From positions 1-50,199 of the forward strand of contig JAFYBN010000039.1 in the NCBI GenBank assembly GCA_017540175.1: 50,199 nucleotides of DNA. The letters are read 5' to 3'. Of this stretch, positions 24,186 to 31,677 are shown in pieces. The first letter of the stretch is position 1, and each line of letters opens with the position of its first letter. Source of the stretch: Clostridia bacterium. GTDB lineage: Bacteria; Bacillota; Clostridia; Oscillospirales; CAG-272. Made by a program: the position numbers and the translations under genes. The notes beneath the pieces were generated by a model, which was not told where the DNA came from, made no database searches, and saw nothing but the letters and a program-made list of their open reading frames with translations.

Positions 24186-26078
24186 ATGAAACACGGATTT
24201 TTCAAAATCGGAGCGGCGATCCCGCATCTGCATCTTGCGGCGCCGCGCAAAAACGCGGAGGAGATCATCCGCCTGATCGGAGCAGCGCGGGAGGAGGGCG
24301 TGGGCGTGCTCGCATTTCCCGAGCTCTCGGTCACGGGAGCGACGGCGGGGGACCTCTATTTTTCCGACGCCCTGATCGAAGGTGCGGAAAAGGCCGTCCT
24401 TTCGATCTGCCGCGCGACGAAGGGCACGGACATGCTCGTCTTCTTCGGCGCGCCGCTGAGACGGGGCGGGAGACTGTATAACTGCGTGATCGCCGCGTCG
24501 GACGGCTGTCCGCTCGGCGTTACGGCGGCGAATATCCCCGCCGCCGGAGAGCGCGCGGAGGGACGGCATTTCTCCCCCGCGCCCGAGGACGATTCGACCG
24601 AGCTCGGCGGCGAGCTCATCCCCTTCGGAAAAGCGGTCGCCTATCCCTGCCTCGAATCGGCGGATCTCACGGTCGGCTGCGCGGTCGGAGACGACGGGGA
24701 CACCCTGCGTTTCCTCGCGAAATGCGGCGCGACCCTGCTTGTGAATCCCGCGGCGGCGGCGGAGATCGTCGGGCGGGAAGACGCGCGGCGGACATGGGCA
24801 AAGGCGCTCAGCGCGGAGACGAGCGCGGCGCTGCTCATCGCCGGAGCGGGGGACGGCGAGTCTACGACCGACCTTGTGTTCTCCGGACACTCCCTGATCG
24901 CCGAGCGCGGCAGAATGCGCGCGGAAAACGAGCCCTTCGGCGGGGCGGAGCTCATCACCGCCGTCATCGACGCGAAGCATCTCGCGCACGAACAGATGAA
25001 GACCCGCGCGGCGCGCATGACCTGCCTCACGGCGGCCCCGTTCTCGCTCGGAGAAGGGGAGGTCGACCTTAAGGGCGTGATCGACAAGAGCCCGTTCGTC
25101 CCCGCCGATCCCGAAAAGCGGAAAGCGGTCTGCGCGCGTATTTTTGAAATTCAGGCGAGAGGGCTTGCCCGCCGCGTCGAGGCGGCGCGGGCGGATACCT
25201 GCCTCATCGGACTCTCGGGAGGGCTGGATTCCACGCTCGCCCTGCTCGTCGCCTCCCGGGCGATGGAACTGCTCGGCAGGGATCCCGCGCACATCATCGC
25301 CGTCACCATGCCCTGCTTCGGCACGACCTCCCGCACCCGCTCGAACGCGGAGCGGCTGGGCGCGGCGTTCGGAACCTCCTTCCGCACGGTCGACATCAAG
25401 GAAGCGGTCGATGTGCATTTCCGCGACATCGGGCACGACCCGGAGGATCACTCCGTGGTCTACGAAAACGCGCAGGCGCGCGAGCGGACGCAGATCCTCA
25501 TGGACATTGCCAACGCGGAAAACGGGCTGGTCGTCGGCACTGGCGACCTCTCGGAGCTCGCGCTCGGCTGGGCGACCTACAACGGGGACCAGATGTCGAA
25601 CTACGGCGTGAACGGCGGCGTGCCGAAGACCCTCGTGCGGGAGCTCGTTTCGTATTACGCCGAAACGAGAGGGGACAAGCCGATCGCGGACGCGGACGGC
25701 ACGGACCGCACGCTCGGCGACGTGCTGCGTGACGTGCTCGACACCCCGGTCAGCCCCGAGCTTCTGCCGCCCGAAAACGGCGTGATCTCCCAAAAGACCG
25801 AAAGCCTCGTCGGACCCTATGAACTGCACGACTTCTTCCTCTACCACACCGTCCGCTGGGGCGAGAGCCCGGACAAGGTCCTGAGAGAGGCAAAGGCGGC
25901 GTTCGCGGGCGATTTCACGCCCGATGTGATCGAGAGGTGGCTCGGCGTGTTCCTGCGCCGGTTCCGGACCCAGCAGTTCAAGCGCTCCGCCCTGCCGGAC
26001 GGCCCGAAGGTCGGCACGGTGGGGCTGTCCCCGCGCGGCGACTGGATGATGCCCAGCGACGCGGGAACGGATCTGTGA
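24186..26078 (+). CDS. nadE: NAD+ synthase with a divergent N-terminal glutaminase domain
   Basis: A 630-residue cytoplasmic enzyme converting nicotinic acid adenine dinucleotide to NAD+ with ATP. The C-terminal synthetase domain (about 310-630) is complete: ATP P-loop GLSGGLDST, TMPCFGTTSRT, VVGTGDLSELALGWATYNGDQMSNYGVN. The N-terminal half is a nitrilase-type amidase that normally frees ammonia from glutamine through Glu-Lys-Cys. Glu46 is present (FPELSVTG), but the usual Lys is missing (GVTAANIPAAGE, about 111-122) and the usual VEICEDLW block reads TVGCAVGDDGD, so Cys165 is offset or the nucleophile is lost. The enzyme may therefore use free ammonia. Start ATG24186 follows TAGGAGTGAGG. 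Probably transcribed with the downstream nucleosidase. Confidence 0.93.
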   Translation: MKHGFFKIGAAIPHLHLAAPRKNAEEIIRLIGAAREEGVGVLAFPELSVTGATAGDLYFSDALIEGAEKAVLSICRATKGTDMLVFFGAPLRRGGRLYNCVIAASDGCPLGVTAANIPAAGERAEGRHFSPAPEDDSTELGGELIPFGKAVAYPCLESADLTVGCAVGDDGDTLRFLAKCGATLLVNPAAAAEIVGREDARRTWAKALSAETSAALLIAGAGDGESTTDLVFSGHSLIAERGRMRAENEPFGGAELITAVIDAKHLAHEQMKTRAARMTCLTAAPFSLGEGEVDLKGVIDKSPFVPADPEKRKAVCARIFEIQARGLARRVEAARADTCLIGLSGGLDSTLALLVASRAMELLGRDPAHIIAVTMPCFGTTSRTRSNAERLGAAFGTSFRTVDIKEAVDVHFRDIGHDPEDHSVVYENAQARERTQILMDIANAENGLVVGTGDLSELALGWATYNGDQMSNYGVNGGVPKTLVRELVSYYAETRGDKPIADADGTDRTLGDVLRDVLDTPVSPELLPPENGVISQKTESLVGPYELHDFFLYHTVRWGESPDKVLREAKAAFAGDFTPDVIERWLGVFLRRFRTQQFKRSALPDGPKVGTVGLSPRGDWMMPSDAGTDL

Positions 26079-26166
26079 GCAGAGTCACGGCAAACCTCAG
26101 AACGGTAGTATCAGGATGATCGGATAATCGGATAAACGGATGATTGGCAGGAAAGGATGAAAAACC

Positions 26167-26913
26167 ATGATCGATAAAGGGAAATACGGCATCATCGCCG
26201 CGATGGATATGGAGGCGGAGCAGATCATCGCCTCCATGCACGACGCGCACACCGAGACGGTGGGCGGCATCCGCTTCACCGTCGGACGGGTCTTTATGGA
26301 AAACGAGGGCGGGGAGATCGGCTCCGCGAAGCTCATCGTGGCGGTCTGCGGGATCGGCAAGGTCTTCGCTGCCATGTGCGCCCAGACCATGATCGTCAAA
26401 TACGCGCCGAAATGCGTCATCAACACGGGCGTGGCTGGGACGCTTTCGCCCGAGATCGGCATCGGGGACGTGGTGATCGCCTCCGACGTGGTCCAGCACG
26501 ATATGGACACCTCCCCCATCGGGGACCCGGTGGGCTGGATCTCCGGCCTCGACACCGTCAAAATGCACAGCTCCGACCGTCTCTCGAAGAGCGAGCTGAA
26601 GATCGCGGCGGAACAGGTCCTCGCCGGCACGGACGCGAAAATCATGAGCGGCGTCGTCGCGACGGGGGACCAGTTCATCGCCGACGCGGCGAAAAAGAAA
26701 TGGATCTCGGAGACCTTCGGCGCGGTCGCCTGCGAAATGGAGGGCGGCGCGGTCGGACAGGTCTGCGAGGCGAACAACGTTCCGTTCGCCGTGATCCGCT
26801 CGATCTCGGACGGCGCGGACGGTGCGGCGGTGGAGGATTACCCCTCCTTCGCCCGGCACGCGGCTGAAATCTCCGCGAAGATCGTCCTGCGCGCCGCCAC
26901 GCTGATCTGGTAA
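26167..26913 (+). CDS. mtnN: 5'-methylthioadenosine/S-adenosylhomocysteine nucleosidase
   Basis: A 248-residue nucleosidase of the MTAN/PNP fold from ATG26167 (AAAGGA upstream). Visible family blocks: GIIAAMDMEAEQI at the start, CGIGKVFAAMCAQTMI, NTGVAGTLSPEIGIGDVVIA, ACEMEGGAVGQVC (Glu contacting ribose) and the end motif RSISDGADGAA with the catalytic Asp. It removes adenine from MTA and SAH in the methionine salvage and activated methyl cycles. Its stop overlaps the next gene by one base (TAATG). Confidence 0.93.
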   Translation: MIDKGKYGIIAAMDMEAEQIIASMHDAHTETVGGIRFTVGRVFMENEGGEIGSAKLIVAVCGIGKVFAAMCAQTMIVKYAPKCVINTGVAGTLSPEIGIGDVVIASDVVQHDMDTSPIGDPVGWISGLDTVKMHSSDRLSKSELKIAAEQVLAGTDAKIMSGVVATGDQFIADAAKKKWISETFGAVACEMEGGAVGQVCEANNVPFAVIRSISDGADGAAVEDYPSFARHAAEISAKIVLRAATLIW

Positions 26914-27989
26914 TGGAATTCGACGGCGCTCTGAGGCGCGCGGCACAGCTCTTTGTCTCAGGCGATGCCGGGTCTTTGACGCTTCTCTCGAAAAGCGAGC
27001 GGGAAAACGATTTCCGCGCGGCCGCGGTCCTCGAGGAGGACGGCGTGAGAACCGTCGTCAAGATCGCGTCGAACGCCTTTACCACGCCGAGGCGGATCGA
27101 GGGATGGGAAAACCTCATCCGCGAATCCCACGCGCTCGGGGCGTATATGCCCGCGCTGATCCCGTCGCTTTCCGGGCGTCTGAGCGAGGAATTCGAGTTT
27201 GACGGGAAGATCTTTACCGCGTGGCGGGAGGAGTTCGCGCCATACCCCCTCGCCCAGACCGATGAGGAATTCGGCATGGACGCATACAAACAAAAGGACG
27301 CCGCGCGGCCAAAGTCCGAGGACGGCTCACCCGCGTGGCAGGGGGAGCTGATCGCGCTGTACGCGAAGCTCGCCGCGGCTCGTCTTCCCGGGGGCTGGGG
27401 CATGTCGGGCTACGTCCGGCTCGTCCCGTTCGACGGGGAGGAGACCGACGAGGTCGAGGAATGCGCCGTAAAGCTCGGGGCCGAGATCGAAAGCCGCTTT
27501 CCCGCGCTGCTGCCCCGCTGGCGGGAGACATACGGCAAATGGAAGGCGAACCGGGACGCCCTTGCCGCGCTCTATTCACGTCTGCCGACCTCGGTCTTTC
27601 AGGCGGACGCGAACGACACGAACGTCCTTCTCACGGAGGACGGGCATTTCGCCGGGCTGATCGACTGCAACCTCGCCGGGGAGGACACCGCCCTGAACGC
27701 CGCGCTCACCCTCGGATATGTCGGCTTCGCGGGCGACGATCCGCTCACGGACGAGGAGCGGGCGAAAAAAGCCCTGCGCATTTTTGCGCGGGAGAGGGCG
27801 TGGAACGCGGACGAGACCGCCGCCGCGCCCATTCTCTGGAAATACATCACCGCGCTCTACTGGAGCGAGGTGGGCGACATACAGAACGCGGACACCGGCG
27901 AAAAAGCCGCCGCGGTCCTTGACCGGATCGACCGGGCGCTCGCTGCGGAGGTTTCCTTCGGGCCGTCCATGCATCCCGCGCCGCGATGA
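26913..27989 (+). CDS. APH/choline kinase-like phosphotransferase
   Basis: A 358-residue cytoplasmic protein from ATG26913, coupled to mtnN. The C-terminal half has the kinase-like signature: VFQADANDTNVLL (catalytic loop, usually HxDxxxxN, here with Gln for His but with Asp and Asn kept) and GLIDCNLAGED (metal-binding Asp loop). The N-terminal lobe has TVVKIASN with the ATP-contacting Lys. Enzymes of this fold phosphorylate aminoglycosides, homoserine, methylthioribose or other small hydroxyl compounds. Position directly behind the MTA nucleosidase makes methylthioribose kinase tempting, but the sequence is not the standard MtnK, so the substrate stays open. Confidence 0.8.
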   Translation: MEFDGALRRAAQLFVSGDAGSLTLLSKSERENDFRAAAVLEEDGVRTVVKIASNAFTTPRRIEGWENLIRESHALGAYMPALIPSLSGRLSEEFEFDGKIFTAWREEFAPYPLAQTDEEFGMDAYKQKDAARPKSEDGSPAWQGELIALYAKLAAARLPGGWGMSGYVRLVPFDGEETDEVEECAVKLGAEIESRFPALLPRWRETYGKWKANRDALAALYSRLPTSVFQADANDTNVLLTEDGHFAGLIDCNLAGEDTALNAALTLGYVGFAGDDPLTDEERAKKALRIFARERAWNADETAAAPILWKYITALYWSEVGDIQNADTGEKAAAVLDRIDRALAAEVSFGPSMHPAPR

Positions 27990-28024
27990 AATAATACCGA
28001 ACCGAACGAAAGGAAGGGTTAACC

Positions 28025-29899
28025 ATGCAAAGGCTGAAATTCTTTACCCCGACCGAGCTGAAGCCCGCGGGATGGCTGCGCCGTCAGCTTGAAATCCAGG
28101 CTGAGGGGCTTTCGGGCAATCTCGACAAGGTCTGGCGCGACGTGCGCGATTCCCGTTGGATCGGCGGGGACTCAGAGGGCTGGGAGCGCGTGCCGTACTG
28201 GCTCGACGGCTTCATTCCCCTCGCCTATCTTCTCGACGACGCGGACATGATTTCCCGCGCGAAAAAATACGTCGACGCCATCGTCGCGAATCAGCGCGAG
28301 GACGGCTGGCTCTGCCCCTGCACCGACGAAGAGCGGGCGGGCTATGACATGTGGGCGCTTTTCCTCATCGACAAGGTGCTCACGCTCTATTACGACTGCT
28401 CGGGCGACGAGCGCATTCCCGGCGTCGTGCGCCGCTCCCTCGAAAATCTGTATGAGCATATCAAAAAGGTTCCCATCTTTTCGTGGGCGCATGCCCGCTG
28501 GTTCGAGTGCCTGATCCCGATCTTCCGCCTGTACGAGATGACCGGGGAGGCGTGGCTGCTCGAGCTCGGAAAGCTGCTCCGCGAGCAGGGCATGAGCTAT
28601 GAAAAAATCTACACGGACCCCGGCTTTGGGTCCTTCGAGCGCCGCTGGACGTACGAGACCCACGTCGTCAATCAGGGCATGGCGCTGAAGGAAGGCGCGC
28701 TTTCGTCCCTCCTGGACGGTCCCGAAAAAGAGGCCGACGACGGCTTCTCGCAGTTCATGATCTCGCAGCTGTTCAAATACCACGGCTCGGCGGTCGGGCA
28801 TTTCACGGGCGACGAGTGCCTCATAGGGACCTCCCCCATTCAGGGCACGGAGCTGTGCGGCGTCGTGGAGACGATGTACTCCTATGAGATCCTCTTCGCG
28901 CTCACGGGCGATCCCGTCTGGGCGGACCGGCTCGAAAAGCTCGCGTTCAACGCCCTCCCCGCCACGATCACGCCGGACATGTGGGCGCACCAGTACGATC
29001 AGCAGACGAACCAGGTCGCCTGTACCGTGCAGGACCCCGCTCACCTGATCTACGGCACAAACGGCGCGGAGTCGGGACTCTACGGGCTCGAGCCGAACTA
29101 CGGCTGCTGCACGGCAAACTTTGGTCAGGGCTGGCCGAAGTTCGCGCGCAGCGCCATGATGAAAACCGCGAGCGGCGTGGAGATCGTCTCCCCCGTGCCC
29201 GCGATCCTCAAAACGGAGATCGGCGGCGCGCCGGTCACGGTCGAGTGCGACACGCTCTATCCCTTCGGCGGGGAAATCAATTTCTTCGTCACGGCGGAGG
29301 GCGAGACGGACTTCACGCTTGCCGTCCGCGTGCCGGGCACGGCGAAGACCGCGCTGCTCGACGGGGAGCCGGTCGAACCCGGTTCCGTCGTCACGCTTGA
29401 ACGAAAGTGGAGCGGCAGAGCGGCCGTCACCCTGACGCTCGGCTTTGAGACCGCGCTCGTCCCGCGACCCTCCGGGCTTTACAGCCTCGAGCGGGGTCCC
29501 CTCGTCTACGCGCTCGAGATCGGGGAAAAATGGGTGCGGCGCGAATACGAGCGGGGCGGCGTGGAGCGGAAATACCCGTATTGCGATTACGAGGTCTTCC
29601 CGACGACGGAATGGCAGTACGCCTTCGATTTCACCGACGCGGCACGGGATATCCGCGTCTCGGAGACCGGTGAGATCGGCGACTTCCCGTTCGCGCCGGA
29701 GAGCGCCCCGTGCTCGCTTGAGGTCCCCGCGGCGCAGATCAACTGGGGGTACGCCTTCCCGTATAAGATGACCGCGAGGGAAGAGCCCCTCTGCAGAATG
29801 CCCGTCGCCCCGACGAAAACGGTTCGCTTCATCCCCTACGGATGCACGAATATCCGCCTGACCGAGCTGCCGATGGTCGAGAGGATCGGTGAGGAGTGA
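28025..29899 (+). CDS. GH127-family beta-L-arabinofuranosidase (DUF1680)
   Basis: A 624-residue cytoplasmic glycosidase from ATG28025 (GAAAGGAAGG upstream). The family is recognised by an (alpha/alpha)6 barrel N-terminal part (RVPYWLDGFIPLAYLL, QREDGWLCPC), GTELCGVVETMYSYE with the zinc-site Glu, and the NYGCCTANF block in which Cys361-Cys362 supply the zinc-bound cysteine nucleophile used by HypBA1. C-terminal beta-sandwich domains follow. It would release L-arabinose from plant cell-wall or glycoprotein arabinofuranosides after import. Last gene of the plus-strand run that begins at the acetyltransferase. Confidence 0.92.
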   Translation: MQRLKFFTPTELKPAGWLRRQLEIQAEGLSGNLDKVWRDVRDSRWIGGDSEGWERVPYWLDGFIPLAYLLDDADMISRAKKYVDAIVANQREDGWLCPCTDEERAGYDMWALFLIDKVLTLYYDCSGDERIPGVVRRSLENLYEHIKKVPIFSWAHARWFECLIPIFRLYEMTGEAWLLELGKLLREQGMSYEKIYTDPGFGSFERRWTYETHVVNQGMALKEGALSSLLDGPEKEADDGFSQFMISQLFKYHGSAVGHFTGDECLIGTSPIQGTELCGVVETMYSYEILFALTGDPVWADRLEKLAFNALPATITPDMWAHQYDQQTNQVACTVQDPAHLIYGTNGAESGLYGLEPNYGCCTANFGQGWPKFARSAMMKTASGVEIVSPVPAILKTEIGGAPVTVECDTLYPFGGEINFFVTAEGETDFTLAVRVPGTAKTALLDGEPVEPGSVVTLERKWSGRAAVTLTLGFETALVPRPSGLYSLERGPLVYALEIGEKWVRREYERGGVERKYPYCDYEVFPTTEWQYAFDFTDAARDIRVSETGEIGDFPFAPESAPCSLEVPAAQINWGYAFPYKMTAREEPLCRMPVAPTKTVRFIPYGCTNIRLTELPMVERIGEE

Positions 29900-29903
29900 A
29901 TTG

Positions 29904-29970
29904 AAGGGGAACGCGGCTTTCTGGAAATGAAAGCTGACGATGCTTCGCATCGTGGGCAAAGAACTTTCAT
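29904..29970 (-). repeat. Dispersed repeat family B, copy 3
   Basis: Minus-strand copy nearly identical to copy 1 at the AAGCCGCGTTCCCC end and to copy 2 at the TTCTTTGCCC and CATCGTCAGCTTTCAT parts. The stem CGATGC / GCATCG is perfect. It starts four bases after the stop codon of the GH127 gene, the same position and orientation relative to the gene as copy 1 behind the transketolase subunit. Confidence 0.82.
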
Positions 29971-30053
29971 ACGACCTAAACAGTAAATCGCTCAAAGTGC
30001 GGCTCGGGGTAACGTGCAGCGCACGATGTTATAAGTAAACTGAAAATGGAAAG

Positions 30054-30099
30054 AGCTCTGCCGCGCGTGTGGTTGTCGTACACGCTCGGCAGAGCTTTT
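30054..30099. terminator. Bidirectional terminator between GH127 and azlD
   Basis: AGCTCTGCCG (30054-30063) pairs perfectly with CGGCAGAGCT (30087-30096), continued after a C/T mismatch by GCGTGT (30065-30070) and ACACGC (30080-30085). TTTT follows on the plus strand and AAAG precedes it, so it can serve both converging transcripts. Confidence 0.9.
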
Positions 30100-30146
30100 G
30101 ACTAAATTCCCGATATCTGATTTTATAAAGGCCTTCTGCCCGCCTC

Positions 30147-30458
30147 TCATCCGATCATCATCCCCACCATCCACGCCGTGATCACCGCCGCCGCGGCGAC
30201 GACGATCAGCTTCGCGCGGAAGAACGAAAGGATTAGGGCGACACCCGCGCCTGCGGATGAGGCCGGAATGCTCCCGCACGAGGAAAAGACCGCGGGAAAG
30301 ATCATGGCGGAGAGCACGCCGTAGGGCAGATAGTAGAGGAGGGACAGGAAATAGCGGTTCTTGAATTTCTTCCGGACCACGGCGAGGGGGATCATGCGGA
30401 TCGCCCATGTGACGCCGCTCATGACCGCGATGCCGAGAAGCATGAAACCCGTCGTCAC
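30147..30458 (-). CDS. azlD: AzlD-family branched-chain amino acid transporter subunit
   Basis: A 103-residue membrane protein with about four TM segments; GTG30458 follows GGAGAGGAGG. The start VTTGFMLLGIAVMSGVTWAIRMIPL and the later YYLPYGVLSAMIFPAV match AzlD, the small partner of AzlC in branched-chain amino acid export. It overlaps azlC by four bases (GTGA). Confidence 0.9.
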   Translation of the reverse strand: MTTGFMLLGIAVMSGVTWAIRMIPLAVVRKKFKNRYFLSLLYYLPYGVLSAMIFPAVFSSCGSIPASSAGAGVALILSFFRAKLIVVAAAAVITAWMVGMMIG

Positions 30459-31177
30459 GGTTCTTCCTCCTCTCCGGCTCCGCGGGGAAACAGAGCCGCG
30501 CCGAACGCGGACGCCGCGAGCCCGGCGATGATGATGACCCAACCGCTGCCAAGCGAGTCCGGCGGCAGAAAGGTCAGAAGGCAGGAGAGCGCCGCGGCAA
30601 ACAGGACCACCGCCGTCACGGGCAGCGATCTGCGCGCGTCCGGGACGATCAGCGCGATGTACATGGCGTACAGCGCGATGTTCACGGCGGATACCACCGA
30701 GGACGGGATGACGCCGCCCGCGGCTTCGCCGAAAACGGTCCCCGCCGTCCAGCCGAGGACGGAGATCAGGATCATGCCGAGCATGTAGGGAAAGGTGAGC
30801 GCCGCCGAGGAGGTCGAGGCGAGCGCGAAGATCTCGTCCGTGTTCCCGTAGGCGATCACGAGCCGCTGCCACAGGTTCGTCTTTTCCGGCAGCTTCTGGG
30901 AAAGGGACACGGACATGAGCAGATAACGCGCGTTGATGACCGCGAGGGTGCAGAACATTTCGAAGAGGGGCGCCGAGTCCGCGAGCAGGTTCAGACCGAC
31001 GAACTGTCCCGTGCCCGACACGCAGGTGACGGCGAAGAGAGCGGCGATCCACGCCGGCATCCCCCGGTCGGATGCGATCATGCCGAAAGCGAAGCTCACG
31101 GAAAGATAGCCGAGACAGATGGGCAGAGCGTCCCGTATTCCGTCGCGGAATGAAAGGGCCTTTTTTTGTTTATCCAT
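30455..31177 (-). CDS. azlC: AzlC-family branched-chain amino acid transporter
   Basis: A 240-residue membrane protein; ATG31177 follows GGAAGAG, and the longer open frame upstream is less likely. Family blocks: FRDGIRDALPICLGYLSVSFAFG, TCVSGTGQFVGLNLLA, NARYLLMSVSLSQKL, FAYGNTDE-type motif (VIAYGNTDEIFAL). AzlCD exports branched-chain amino acids and their analogues such as 4-azaleucine. Lies downstream of the DUF523 gene on the same strand with no promoter visible between them. Confidence 0.93.
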   Translation of the reverse strand: MDKQKKALSFRDGIRDALPICLGYLSVSFAFGMIASDRGMPAWIAALFAVTCVSGTGQFVGLNLLADSAPLFEMFCTLAVINARYLLMSVSLSQKLPEKTNLWQRLVIAYGNTDEIFALASTSSAALTFPYMLGMILISVLGWTAGTVFGEAAGGVIPSSVVSAVNIALYAMYIALIVPDARRSLPVTAVVLFAAALSCLLTFLPPDSLGSGWVIIIAGLAASAFGAALFPRGAGEEEEP

Positions 31178-31227
31178 TTTTGTCTCTTCCCGCGCCGTTC
31201 TTTTCGGCGGCGGGTCTCCCGTCCCTT

Positions 31228-31671
31228 TCATTTTTCGAGCGAAATCCGGTCGATCTCCTCCGCGTCGACGAGGCGGAAGCCGTTCTCCCGAAGCAGGCGC
31301 GCGGTCACGCCCATCCCGTCGATGAGCGTTCCCGTGAACGTGCCGTCGTAGATCTGCTTCACGCCGCAGCTCGGGCTGCGGGACTGGAGTATGATGAGAT
31401 CGGGACGCACGCGCCGGGCGATTTCAAGGCATTTTTCCGCCCCCGCGCGAAACTGCGCGTCTACGGTTCTCCCGTCCCTTGTGACGACGATTCCGTCCCG
31501 GATCTCGGCGGGCGCGCGCGGGGTGGGGAGCCCCCCCATCACCTCCGGGCAGACCGGGATGACCTCGATCCCCGGATCTTCGACGAAGCAGAGGACCGCT
31601 TCGTTTTTGTTGTTCCCTCCGCTGTACTTGCAGTTCTCTCCGAGCAGGCACGCGCTGACCATGATTTTCAT
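31228..31671 (-). CDS. DUF523-family cysteine-rich protein
   Basis: A 147-residue protein. The start KIMVSACLLGENCKYSGGNN, then PVCPEVMGGLPTPR and LQSRSPSCG are the conserved DUF523 motifs, with four conserved Cys that may bind metal or an Fe-S cluster. Function unknown. ATG31671 is only six bases after the stop of the giant repeat protein and no clear ribosome site is seen; ATG at 31662 is an alternative. Possibly cotranscribed with azlCD. Confidence 0.9.
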   Translation of the reverse strand: MKIMVSACLLGENCKYSGGNNKNEAVLCFVEDPGIEVIPVCPEVMGGLPTPRAPAEIRDGIVVTRDGRTVDAQFRAGAEKCLEIARRVRPDLIILQSRSPSCGVKQIYDGTFTGTLIDGMGVTARLLRENGFRLVDAEEIDRISLEK

Positions 31672-31677
31672 GCGCGC

